Positions 1 through 7,801 of a stretch of DNA of 45,911 nucleotides are shown in pieces (the stretch's first letter is position 1; each line of letters opens with the position of its first letter). Source of the stretch: Oscillibacter sp. UBA6647. Lineage in GTDB: Bacteria; Bacillota; Clostridia; Oscillospirales; Oscillospiraceae. Location of the stretch: NCBI GenBank assembly GCA_002455655.1, contig DKLF01000077.1, positions 1 through 45,911 on the forward strand, given 5' to 3'. Made by a program: the position numbers and the translations under genes. The notes beneath the pieces were generated by a model. That model had not been told where the DNA came from. It saw nothing but the letters and a program-made list of their open reading frames with translations, and did not search any database.

Positions 1-1007
1 TCAATGGCGTTATTGGTGCGGATACGCGTCCAATGCTCAAAGGGAAACGCCATGTAAGTAAGCGTTTCTTCCACACTGTCCTCAACTTTTTTGGCGGCCT
101 CCTTCAGTTTCAAGCCTTTCAAGGCAGCAATCACATCTTTGGCCTTTGCCAGTGCCGCAGCCTTGCTTTCCTGAGCATGGATAGCCTTGAGCATTTTGGC
201 AACCAGTTTCCTCTTGGAACGCGGAACAACAGAGAAGATATTGTGGTAAAAGTGGACGGTGCAGCGCTGGTATTTGGCCTCGGGGTAGACTTCGCCCACT
301 GCCTCCAGCATGCCAAGACACTTGTCTCCAACCACGAGCTTTACGCCCTCAAGTCCGCGTCCCTTGAGCCACTGAAAGAAGCTGATCCAGCTTGCTTTGT
401 CCTCCTTCATCCCCTCGGCAGCGCCCAAAACCTCACGGTAGCCGTCCTCGTTCACCGCGATCGCTACCAGGATGGCCACATTCTCGTACTCTCCACCCCA
501 GTTTCGGCGCAGATAGATGCCATCTACATATACATACGGGTATTTGCCGCCCTGCAAGGGACGGTTGCGCCAGTCCTCAATGTGGACGTAGGCTTTTTTG
601 TTCAGCTCACTGATGGTTGAGGGAGATACCTTGCTGCCCCAGAGCGCCTCTGTGATATCCTCCACGCGGCGCACAGAAACGCCGGCCAGATTCATCTCAA
701 TAAGCGCCTCCTCCACGCTGCTCTCCCGGCGGCGGTAGCGCTCAATAATTGCCGTCTCAAAGGTTACACCTTTCAGCCGAGGCACATGCAAAGTCACATC
801 GCCCGAGGTGGTGGTAAGGTTGCGCTGGTAATGGCCGCTGCGATACGCCTGCCGCTCCTCGCTGCGCTCGTATTTGGCGGCTTGTGTCAGCTTCTCTGCC
901 TCAGCTTTCAACAGGCCGTTTAGCGTTTCTTCCACGCTCCCACGGACTAATTCCTTGATTTGCCCCTTGATTACTTCCTCGTTTAGCTGTACAATTTTCT
1001 CGGACAT
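1..1007 (-). CDS. IS256 (mutator)-family transposase, C-terminus cut by window edge
   Basis: This is a DDE transposase that moves its own insertion sequence. The frame stays open from ATG at 1007 (protein starts MSEKIVQLNEE) to the window edge, about 335 residues; the family is usually about 400. Family hallmarks are visible: YVYVDGIYL with the first catalytic Asp, VVGDKCLGMLEAV with the second, and RCTVHFYHNIFSVVP, the typical IS256 block. The last readable residues, RTNNAI followed by a codon starting GA, are where the family keeps its catalytic Glu, so the missing part is only the C-terminal tail. No stop codon or frameshift was seen in the visible part, so the gene may be active. Confidence 0.9.
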   Translation of the reverse strand, partial: MSEKIVQLNEEVIKGQIKELVRGSVEETLNGLLKAEAEKLTQAAKYERSEERQAYRSGHYQRNLTTTSGDVTLHVPRLKGVTFETAIIERYRRRESSVEEALIEMNLAGVSVRRVEDITEALWGSKVSPSTISELNKKAYVHIEDWRNRPLQGGKYPYVYVDGIYLRRNWGGEYENVAILVAIAVNEDGYREVLGAAEGMKEDKASWISFFQWLKGRGLEGVKLVVGDKCLGMLEAVGEVYPEAKYQRCTVHFYHNIFSVVPRSKRKLVAKMLKAIHAQESKAAALAKAKDVIAALKGLKLKEAAKKVEDSVEETLTYMAFPFEHWTRIRTNNAI

Positions 1008-1112
1008 GGTTTGCTGTCTCCTCTCAGAATGGTGTGTGGGTACTTCATTCTATCAAAGACTGCAAACTGTGTCTCTTTTTATCCCTTTTTCAATTTGCGC
1101 AACTTATTCTAC
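1..1112 (-). mobile_element. IS256-family insertion sequence, incomplete at the window edge
   Basis: The element is recognised from its transposase, which reads leftward and leaves the window at base 1. The upstream end must lie between the transposase start and the IS110 target site near base 1112. I could not find a terminal inverted repeat because the other end is outside the window. The IS110 element just to the right may have landed in or beside the end of this element. Confidence 0.55.
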
Positions 1113-1116
1113 CTCG

Positions 1117-1122
1117 TATTAT
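1117..1122 (+). promoter_or_regulatory. -10 half of the circle-junction promoter (left end)
   Basis: TATTAT lies two bases inside the left end. In the integrated element it has no -35 partner from the element. In an excised circle it would sit 17 bases after TTGACT of the right end (2629-2634), giving a near-consensus housekeeping promoter firing into the bridge RNA and transposase. IS110 elements are known to build such junction promoters. Confidence 0.75.
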
Positions 1123-1128
1123 AGAGTA

Positions 1129-1312
1129 GTAGTGATTAGAGACGATCTCCAGGGTCTTGTGCTACACTGTAAGGGATGCTGTGGATTGGTATTATTCTAC
1201 TACCGCGTAGACGGTTTCGATAAGGCTCCAACCACAGCCCTTTGCAGTATTGTTAATTAGTTAGATACCGCCAGACGGTTTATTTTGAACGAGGTTACAA
1301 GAGCAAAGTGTC
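1129..1312 (+). ncRNA. Candidate IS110 bridge RNA
   Basis: The predicted start, about seven bases after the junction -10, and the last stem give about 184 nt, close to the roughly 177 nt of the IS621 bridge RNA. The fold read by eye has three parts. A 5' stem-loop pairs GAGAC (1139-1143) with GTCTT (1154-1158). A target-binding loop is closed by GCTGTGG (1178-1184) with CCACAGC (1232-1238) plus TTGG/CCAA. It holds TTATTCTAC (1192-1200), identical to the left flank, and CGATAAGG (1218-1225), complementary to CCTTATCG across the restored target core. A donor-binding loop is closed by CTTTGC (1240-1245) with GCAAAG (1303-1308) plus TTGT/ACAA. It holds TAGTTAG (1258-1264), identical to the right end, and ACGAG (1289-1293), complementary to the core plus left end. 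Both loops carry an ACCG/CGGT tip hairpin. An extended -10 (TGC-TACACT, 1160-1168) could also give a shorter transcript. Confidence 0.82.
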
Positions 1313-1354
1313 CTGTGGACTCAGCATCAAATAGTTCACTCCGGAGGTATTGTA

Positions 1355-2527
1355 ATGGTTTTCGTTGGAATCGATGTTGCAAAGGACAAGCATGATTGCT
1401 TTATCATCAGCTTAGAAGGCGAAGTCCTTGCCGAGGTGTTTACCATTACCAACAACAAAGCCGGCTTTGAATGCTTACTGCAGAAGATCCGTTCCTGTGC
1501 CGGAAAATCCGAGAAAATAAAGGTAGGGCTTGAGGCTACCGGACACTACAGCTACAACATTCTTGGATTCCTTCTGGACAATGGCCTGGACAGCGTTGTC
1601 ATTAACCCCTTGCACACCAATCTTTACCGGAAAAGCCTAAGCCTTAGAAAGACCAAGACAGACCGTGTGGATGCACGAACAATTGCAGCTATGCTCATGT
1701 CTGATGTGAACCTCAAGTCCTACACGGACACAGCTTACCACAACGAAGAGCTAAAATCGCTCACGCGATACCGTTTTGACAAAGTCCGGGCACGTGCTAA
1801 GCTCAAACAGTCTGTCGCCAGGCTGGTCAATATTCTCTTCCCAGAACTCGAAAAATTGGTTCCTTCACTTCACGGGGCGGCTGTTTATGCGCTTCTCAGC
1901 GAACTGCCCGGTGCTTACCAGATTGCCGCCTGCAACCTGACGCACTTAAAAACCATCCTTGCGGACGCCTCCAAAGGCCGCTACGGCAGAGATAAGTCCA
2001 TTGAGATTCGTGATGCTGCCAGACAATCTGTTGGTTCCAGAATGCCTGCAAAGTCCTTGGAACTGCAACATACCATTCGCCTCATTCAAGAGATGGATAT
2101 GGAGATCGGCGAGATTGAAGTGCAGATTGAAGCTATGATGGTTGAAATCCATTCTCCCATTATCACCATCCCTGGTATTGGCACACGCATGGGAGCCATG
2201 ATTTTAGCCGAGATTGGCGATTTCTCCCAATTTGATTCTCCAGATAAGATTCTTGCTTATGCTGGCCTTTCACCGTCTATTTACCAATCTGGCCAGTACA
2301 TAAGCGGCCATGCTCACATGGAAAAGCGTGGTTCGCGCTATCTTCGGTTCGCAATTTATACCGCAGCAAGATACGCTTGCCTTTGGGATTCTACTTTTGC
2401 TGCCTATCTTGCTAAGAAACGTGCCGAAGGAAAACACTATAATGTTGCCATCTCTCATGCGGCAAAAAAACTCGTGCGTTTGATCTTTGCCATGGAGAAA
2501 TCCGGGCAGATTTATCATGTAGCTTAA
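1355..2527 (+). CDS. IS110-family DEDD transposase (bridge-RNA-guided recombinase)
   Basis: The 390-residue recombinase catalyses excision and insertion of its element. The N-terminal RuvC-like DEDD domain shows D7 (VGIDVAKDKHD), E60 (GLEATGHY) and D103/D106 (KTDRVDARTIA). The C-terminal Transposase_20 domain has the helix-hairpin-helix-like IPGIGTRMGAMILAEIG and then AYAGLSPSIYQSGQ, where S312 is the expected nucleophilic serine. ATG follows CCGGAGG with normal spacing. All catalytic residues are present and the frame is intact, so activity is plausible. The roughly 240-base non-coding left end is where the IS110 subgroup encodes its bridge RNA; the IS1111 subgroup usually has it downstream. 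Confidence 0.95.
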   Translation: MVFVGIDVAKDKHDCFIISLEGEVLAEVFTITNNKAGFECLLQKIRSCAGKSEKIKVGLEATGHYSYNILGFLLDNGLDSVVINPLHTNLYRKSLSLRKTKTDRVDARTIAAMLMSDVNLKSYTDTAYHNEELKSLTRYRFDKVRARAKLKQSVARLVNILFPELEKLVPSLHGAAVYALLSELPGAYQIAACNLTHLKTILADASKGRYGRDKSIEIRDAARQSVGSRMPAKSLELQHTIRLIQEMDMEIGEIEVQIEAMMVEIHSPIITIPGIGTRMGAMILAEIGDFSQFDSPDKILAYAGLSPSIYQSGQYISGHAHMEKRGSRYLRFAIYTAARYACLWDSTFAAYLAKKRAEGKHYNVAISHAAKKLVRLIFAMEKSGQIYHVA

Positions 2528-2628
2528 TTTTTCCCCTTCTCGCTTGTTTAGGGCGCCTTTCTGGACGCCCTTGTAGTTACGCTTCTCTTGCCGTCTTGCC
2601 AATTCACCGTTTCTCCTGGCTTTGGGGC

Positions 2629-2634
2629 TTGACT
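2629..2634 (+). promoter_or_regulatory. -35 half of the circle-junction promoter (right end)
   Basis: TTGACT lies 13 bases before the right-hand core CT. It has no fitting -10 in the integrated state. It pairs with TATTAT at 1117-1122 only when the two ends are joined through one CT core: 13 plus 2 plus 2 gives a 17-base spacer. Confidence 0.75.
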
Positions 2635-2654
2635 TTTAATAGTTAGTCTTATCG

Positions 2655-3292
2655 CCTGCTGACAACATACAAACTTGACGGTATTTACAATTCTGGGAAA
2701 TTTGATGAGCATCGGAAAGGAAACGCACAAAAATGCGTCCATTATTTTTTACATCATGCAAAAACATGAAAATTACTACCTGTTTATTGGCATATAGGAA
2801 AATCGGCCAAGCTGCCGACCCTATGTGCCTTTTTTGTACCTTGATAATTTCATCGATCTTCATCGGAAGTTATACAGGATCTGCGGACAGTGTGCCACAA
2901 AGCATTTGCCGAGCTCACCCACAGATGATATGCCGCATAGCGGCAGCCTGCAAATACGCGGCTGAAAAATGGCGCAGGAAATGGGCTGATGATGAGTCTA
3001 AAGTTAGAATGCTTTATTTTTGGCAGTGCTACGCAACCTTTTGTTTGGCTGTCCTTTCTGGATGCACTAGAGAGGAGAAATAAAAGTGGATATAGAAAAT
3101 GAAAAGTACGAAATTGCCCGTTTGCTCTTTAATATTGGATAAAAAAAGCTGGTGAAATGAAAGAAATTCGAAGAGTTTATCCGCAAAAAATTAATTATAT
3201 GAATGACTACTCTTGAGAAATAGAAGCCATTGTGTTAAAATTTAATATATTGCATTGGCCTTTTTTCTCTTAATGGGAAAGGAGTTCAATAA
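2655..3292 (+). other. AT-rich relic region without a convincing gene
   Basis: No protein family was recognised here. A hairpin with a T-rich tail (ACGCA/TGCGT near 2722-2737) resembles a terminator. Near 3061-3240 a ribosome-binding-like GAGAGGAGA is followed by a short reading frame starting DIENEKYEIARLLFNIG that ends after about 18 codons. Later pieces look like decayed coding sequence, perhaps cargo of the element that brought the neighbouring integrase. The base composition is clearly lower in G+C than the rest of the window. Confidence 0.4.
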
Positions 3293-4086
3293 GTGGATAA
3301 AAGCCTGAAAGGGAAGGAATGCGGAACAGGCATTGGCCAAAGAGAAGATGGTAGATTTTACGCCAGATTCGTAAATAAGCATGGTAAGCGCCAAGGAAAA
3401 TACTTCTTCGTACTTGCGGAGGCTCGTAACTGGCTGGAAGACGCAAGGTATGCGGATAGACATGATAATATGTTTGCTCCGGCAGATATAATCTTGGACA
3501 CATGGTTTGAATACTGGATTGATAACATTGTGGGAGATTTGGCCCCCAACACTCGGAGAAATTATCGAGAGCGGTACATCCATAATATCCAACCTGTTAT
3601 TGGCAGTATGCTGTTGGCAGAGATTAAGCCTATGCACTGCAAAATGGTCTTGAATAAGATGGGAGATAAATACGCAGGTTCTACGATTCGTCAGGTCTAT
3701 ATTGCGATGGGGGCTATGCTCAAGTCTGCTTTAATGAACGATTTGATTGCAAAACACCCAATGAATGGTGTAAGATATACAAAACCGATTCGTGCTGTGG
3801 AGGATAATAAATATCTTACAATAGAAGAACAACAGAGGTTTTTGGAGACTGCGAAAAGGTCGCACAACGCGACGAAGCCGGTATCAAACGTTTCTCTATG
3901 CACACCCTCCGACACACATACGCCACAAGAGCAATTGAGAGCGGCATGCAGCCCAAAGTGCTGCAAAAGCTGCTTGGACACGCAAGTATTAAAACGACTA
4001 TGGATCGATATGTTCATGTAACAGACGATTCATTATTGAATGGCGTTCGACAATTTGAATCCTATCAAACTGCCAGCGTGGAGTAA
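3293..4086 (+). pseudogene. Tyrosine integrase (Tn916-Int type), internal deletion and frameshift
   Basis: Site-specific tyrosine recombinases of integrative elements carry an arm-binding domain, a core-binding SAM-like domain and a catalytic domain with R...H-R...H...Y. Here GTG after AAAGGAG starts an intact N-terminal part: an arm-type DNA-binding region, then the core-binding domain around NTRRNYRERYIHNIQPVIG. The frame breaks at about 3855 after FLETAKRSHN. The other frame resumes at DEAGIKRFSMHTLRHTYATRA and continues through LLGHASIKTTMDRYVHV, which holds the box II H-x-x-R and the catalytic Tyr. The stretch with the first catalytic Arg is gone (about 100 residues by comparison with ~400-residue relatives). 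The enzyme cannot be functional. Confidence 0.9.
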
Positions 4087-4150
4087 AGATGGTGTAGCCG
4101 CCACTCCCAAAATGCCGCAAACCATTGAAAACAAAGGAGATTAAAATTCT

Positions 4151-5260
4151 ATGAAGCTCGGAATTGTGGGCCTGCCCAACGTGGGCAAGAGCACTTTGTT
4201 CAACGCGATTACCAACGCGGGCGCGGAGTGCGCCAACTATCCCTTCTGCACCATCGAGCCCAATGTGGGCGTGGTGGCCGTGCCGGACGAGCGGCTGGAC
4301 GAGTTGGCTCGGATTTATGAGCCGGACAAGAAAACTCCCGCCCTCGTGGAATTTGTGGACATTGCGGGGCTGGTGAAGGGCGCAAGTCAGGGCGCGGGCC
4401 TTGGCAATAAGTTTTTGGCCAACATTCGGGAGACGGACGCCATTGTCCATGTGGTCCGCTGCTTTGACGACGAAAACATCATGCACGTGGTGGCGGACGC
4501 GGGGACCAATGTGCCGGTGGATCCGCTGGGCGACATCGGGACCATTGATCTGGAGTTGGTAATGGCGGACCTTGACATGGTTAACCGCCGCGCGGAAAAG
4601 GCAGCCAAGGCGGCCAAGGGTGATAAGAAATTCCTGCGGGAGGAGGCGGTGTTCCGGGCTTTGGCGGCGCATCTGGACGCGGGCAAACCTGCCCGCACAT
4701 ATGACTGCGAGCCGGACGAGCTGGCGATGATTGCCACCGCCGACCTTTTGAGCCTGAAGCCCGTGATTTACGCCGCCAACACCGACGAGACGGGCTTTAC
4801 CAAGCTAGAGGAAAACAAGTATTATCAGCAGGTGAAGGCGCTTGCCGAGGGGGAGGGCAGTCAGGTGCTGCCCATCTGCGCCCGGCTGGAGCAGGACATC
4901 GCGGAGCTGGAGGGCGAGGAGAAGGAGCTGTTTCTGGAGGAGCTGGGCGTGGAGGAATCCGGGCTGGACCGACTCATCAAATGCTCCTATTCACTGCTGG
5001 GCCTGATTTCCTTTTTGACCTACGGAAAGGACGAGTGCCGCGCATGGACCATCAGGAAGGGGACAAAGGCCCCTCAGGCCGCCGGAAAAATTCATACCGA
5101 CATCGAGCGGGGCTTTATCCGTGCGGAGGTCATCGCCTACGAGGACATGGTGAACTGCGGCGGGGTCAATCAGGCCAGAGAGAAGGGCCTTCTGCGCAGC
5201 GAGGGCAAGGACTATGTGGTCCGGGACGGGGACATGATCTATTTCCGCTTCAACGTGTAA
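4151..5260 (+). CDS. ychF: Redox-regulated ATPase YchF (OLA1/Obg family)
   Basis: YchF is a conserved cytoplasmic P-loop protein that binds ATP in preference to GTP and associates with ribosomes. The 369-residue length is typical. G1 is GLPNVGKST (residues 7-15), G3 is DIAGLVKGAS, and the G4 position reads NTDE rather than NKxD, which is the known reason YchF prefers adenine nucleotides. A coiled-coil insert (about 130-200) and a C-terminal TGS domain (about 280-369, ending DGDMIYFRFNV) follow. ATG lies 11 bases after AAAGGAG. It is the first intact housekeeping gene beside the mobile-element pile-up. Confidence 0.97.
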   Translation: MKLGIVGLPNVGKSTLFNAITNAGAECANYPFCTIEPNVGVVAVPDERLDELARIYEPDKKTPALVEFVDIAGLVKGASQGAGLGNKFLANIRETDAIVHVVRCFDDENIMHVVADAGTNVPVDPLGDIGTIDLELVMADLDMVNRRAEKAAKAAKGDKKFLREEAVFRALAAHLDAGKPARTYDCEPDELAMIATADLLSLKPVIYAANTDETGFTKLEENKYYQQVKALAEGEGSQVLPICARLEQDIAELEGEEKELFLEELGVEESGLDRLIKCSYSLLGLISFLTYGKDECRAWTIRKGTKAPQAAGKIHTDIERGFIRAEVIAYEDMVNCGGVNQAREKGLLRSEGKDYVVRDGDMIYFRFNV

Positions 5261-5420
5261 GCTTCCTGCGGAATCACCGGGGACAAATGCCGGAGAGTCT
5301 CCGGCCGTGCGGGAGAAAAGCAATTCTCCGCGCAGGCCGCTTGCTTTGGGACGGGCGACAGATGTATAAATTGGCCGCCGTGCGGCTTAGATAGAAGAGG
5401 GTTAAAGAAGGAGAATGCTT

Positions 5421-7553
5421 ATGAAACGGGTGATTAAGAAGAAAGACCAATCCGATGGTCAAGTTAACGGGAGGGAAAAGGCGCAGAGCACAATTCGAAA
5501 GGAACTGATGCGGGCAATCTGCATTCTGGCTGCCATTCCTGTCATTCTGCTGGGAACGCTAACTTCGTTCCTGATTTTCCAGAGCACGCAAGATACCTTG
5601 GAGCAGACCATGGAGCAGATATCCGAGGTGGCGGCCGACAAGGTGCAGGCAGAGCTGGAGTCCATCAAAAACGTGGCCGTGGAAACCGGCTACGTGGCCC
5701 GGCTGTCCGACGATTCCCTTACGAAGGAGGACAAGCAGGCCATCATCGACCAGCGGGCGAGAGAGCACGGCTATCAGCGGGGCAATGTGCTGAATCTGGA
5801 TGGAAAGAGCATTTTCGACGGGATCGACTATTCCGACCGGGAGTATTTCCAGCAGGCCAAAGCGGGCAATGCATGGGTTTCCGACCCTCTGATTAGCAAT
5901 AAGACCGGGGCCATGACCGTGGTTGTCGCCGCGCCCATCTGGAAGGGCGGCGTTTCCGGAACTTCTGTGGTCGGCGTGGTGTATTTCGTTCCCAACGAGA
6001 CGTTTCTCAATGATATCGTGACCGAAATTCATGTCAGCGAAAACGGGGGCGCCTATATGCTGAACAAGCATGGCACCACCATTGCCCACCGGAACATGGA
6101 CAATGTTATCAATGAGGAAAACACCATTGAGGATGCCAAGACGGACGCCTCCCTTGCGGCGTTGGCTGAACTGGAGACGAAGATGACAACGGGCGAGGCC
6201 GGCTTTGGGCAGTATACCTACGGCGGCGTGACCAAGTTCCTGTCTTACGCGCCCATCGGAGACACTGACGGTTGGAGCCTTGCCATCAACGCGCCTGTGA
6301 ATGATTTTATGGGCTCCACCTTCCGGGCGATTTTCATTACCATGGTGCTGATCGTGCTGACGATTGTGGGGGCTGTGGTGGTTGCCCTGCGGGTGTCCAA
6401 GCGGATTGGCGACCCCGTGGCAAAATGCACCCAGCGGCTGGAGCTGCTGGCGCAGGGGGATCTGGCATCGCCGGTGCCGGAGGTTCGCACCCGGAACGAG
6501 ACAAAACGCCTGGCGGAGGCCACGGCCTCTATCACCAGTACGATTTCAGGGATTATCCGGGATTTTGAACAGGGACTGAGCGGCGTTGCCCACGGCGACC
6601 TGACGGTTTCCAGCACCAATACCGAACTGTATCGGGGCGATTTTGCGCCGATGCTGGCCTCCTTTGGGGACATGGTTTCGCGCATGAACGGAACCATGAG
6701 CCAGATCGGCCTGTCCGCCGACCAGGTGGCTCTTGGCAGCGAGCAGGTGGCTGCGGGCGCCCAGGCGCTGAGCCAGGGCGCCACCGAGCAGGCGTCCTCT
6801 GTGGAAGAACTGGCGGCCACCGTGACGGAGGTTTCGGTTCAGGTCGGTGAAACCTCCAAAAATGCGGAGGAGGCCCGCCGCAAGGTGGACGAGACGGGGA
6901 CGGTGATGCAGGCGTGCGACCGGCAGATGAAGGACATGGTGTCCGCCATGGACGAAATCAGCGAAAACTCCAAGCAGATTGGCCGCATTATCAAAACCAT
7001 TGAGGATATTGCATTCCAGACGAACATCCTGGCACTGAACGCCGCCGTGGAAGCCGCCAGAGCGGGCGAGGCGGGCAAGGGCTTTGCGGTGGTGGCGGAC
7101 GAGGTGCGCAACCTTGCCGGGAAATCCGCCGCTGCCTCCAAGGACACTGCCGCGCTGATTGAGGCTGCGGTGCAGTCTGTTGCCAAGGGCACCGGCATTG
7201 CGGACACCACAGCCGCAAATCTGGATGCGGCGGCTGTTAGCTCCCAGGCCACGGCGGAGATGGTGGAGAAAATTGCAGACGCTGCGCAGCAGCAGGCTGC
7301 CTCCATCGCCCAGATCTCTCAGGGTATCGATCAGATTTCCGGCGTTGTGCAGAACAACTCCGCCACCAGCGAAGAGAGTGCGGCCTCCAGCGAGGAGATG
7401 TCCGCTCAGGCACAGACCCTGCGGGAGCTGGTGGGCCAGTTCAAGCTGAGAGAAGAGCAGTTTGTCCCTATTTCGGCTGTTGAGAGCCGGGAGGAGCCTT
7501 CGGCGGTGTCTTACGCAAGAGCCCCGTCTCCATCTTTCGCGGGAAAGTATTAA
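5421..7553 (+). CDS. Methyl-accepting chemotaxis protein with extracellular Cache sensor
   Basis: This is a membrane receptor that senses a ligand outside the cell and controls CheA. The 710 residues show a positive N-terminus, TM1 (about 31-52), an extracellular dCache-like sensor (about 55-300, with FDGIDYSDREYFQQAKAG and WVSDPLISNKTG), TM2 (about 303-325), HAMP, and a long signalling coiled coil. The hairpin tip carries the conserved IAFQTNILALNAAVEAARAGE (about 530-550) followed by GKGFAVVADEVRNLA. The start at 5421 lies seven bases after GAAGGAG; an ATG at 5415 is too close to that site. A terminator follows, so the gene is monocistronic. The ligand cannot be told from sequence, and no che genes lie nearby. 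Confidence 0.95.
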   Translation: MKRVIKKKDQSDGQVNGREKAQSTIRKELMRAICILAAIPVILLGTLTSFLIFQSTQDTLEQTMEQISEVAADKVQAELESIKNVAVETGYVARLSDDSLTKEDKQAIIDQRAREHGYQRGNVLNLDGKSIFDGIDYSDREYFQQAKAGNAWVSDPLISNKTGAMTVVVAAPIWKGGVSGTSVVGVVYFVPNETFLNDIVTEIHVSENGGAYMLNKHGTTIAHRNMDNVINEENTIEDAKTDASLAALAELETKMTTGEAGFGQYTYGGVTKFLSYAPIGDTDGWSLAINAPVNDFMGSTFRAIFITMVLIVLTIVGAVVVALRVSKRIGDPVAKCTQRLELLAQGDLASPVPEVRTRNETKRLAEATASITSTISGIIRDFEQGLSGVAHGDLTVSSTNTELYRGDFAPMLASFGDMVSRMNGTMSQIGLSADQVALGSEQVAAGAQALSQGATEQASSVEELAATVTEVSVQVGETSKNAEEARRKVDETGTVMQACDRQMKDMVSAMDEISENSKQIGRIIKTIEDIAFQTNILALNAAVEAARAGEAGKGFAVVADEVRNLAGKSAAASKDTAALIEAAVQSVAKGTGIADTTAANLDAAAVSSQATAEMVEKIADAAQQQAASIAQISQGIDQISGVVQNNSATSEESAASSEEMSAQAQTLRELVGQFKLREEQFVPISAVESREEPSAVSYARAPSPSFAGKY

Positions 7554-7558
7554 GATAG

Positions 7559-7597
7559 AAAACGGCCCCCCGCGCAACAAGCGCGGGGGCCGTTTTG
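7559..7597 (+). terminator. Rho-independent terminator after the chemotaxis receptor
   Basis: A long G+C-rich stem (AACGGCCCCCCGCG paired with CGCGGGGGCCGTT) has a short loop and a T-rich 3' side. Confidence 0.9.
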
Positions 7598-7633
7598 CGA
7601 AAATGATTTCCGCTTCCCTTGGAAAACGGGGTA

Positions 7634-7642
7634 TGCTATAAT
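7634..7642 (+). promoter_or_regulatory. Extended -10 promoter for the dsdA unit
   Basis: TGC-TATAAT is a perfect extended -10. The -35 region is poor, which extended -10 promoters tolerate. It leaves a leader of roughly 95 bases before the short frame ahead of dsdA. Confidence 0.6.
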
Positions 7643-7744
7643 GACGAGAGAGAAACCTTCGGGGCTGCCGTGCGCCACCCAAAGAATATTCGGGGACTGC
7701 GCGGGGCGAAAGGAAACAACAAATTTCATACAGGAGGGCGACGG

Positions 7745-7801
7745 ATGAACAAGCTGGTTGAGCGGGCGCGGCGCTGTCTGCGCGGGGAGGAACCCATATG
7801 A
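7745..7801 (+). CDS. 18-codon upstream frame: leader peptide or displaced N-terminus of DsdA
   Basis: An ATG behind ACAGGAGGG, a better ribosome binding site than most here, opens MNKLVERARRCLRGEEPI and ends in TGA. The TGA overlaps the dsdA ATG in the arrangement ATATGA. Read as a leader, it would couple translation to dsdA. Alternatively it is the original N-terminal helix of the enzyme, knocked out of frame by a small indel near 7796, with translation now restarting at 7798. The sequence alone does not decide. Confidence 0.5.
   Translation: MNKLVERARRCLRGEEPI

Larger units (their letters stand above)
1113..2649 (+). mobile_element. IS110-family element with CT core at both ends
   Basis: The element runs from just after CT at 1113-1114 to just before CT at 2648-2649. 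The boundaries come from three agreeing signals. First, a candidate bridge RNA in the left end carries segments matching the left flank (TTATTCTAC, 1104-1112) and the right flank (TATCG, 2650-2654). Second, another loop matches the right end (TAGTTAG, 2640-2646) and the left end (CTCGT, 1113-1117). Third, joining the right end to the left end through one CT creates TTGACT, 17 bases, TATTAT. IS110 elements lack terminal inverted repeats and insert at a short core, as seen here. Removing the element leaves TTATTCTAC-CT-TATCG as the ancestral site. A hairpin (AGGGCG/CGCCCT, 2550-2571) lies behind the transposase. Confidence 0.85.

Noticed and set aside
1151..1168. GGGTCTTGTGCTACACT as an IS256 terminal inverted repeat
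   Set aside because: It lies inside the IS110 element as bounded by the core and guide matches, where it forms part of the bridge RNA 5' stem and an extended -10.
2733..3083. Possible 116-residue protein in the AT-rich gap
   Set aside because: It has no ribosome binding site, unusual composition and no recognisable motif.
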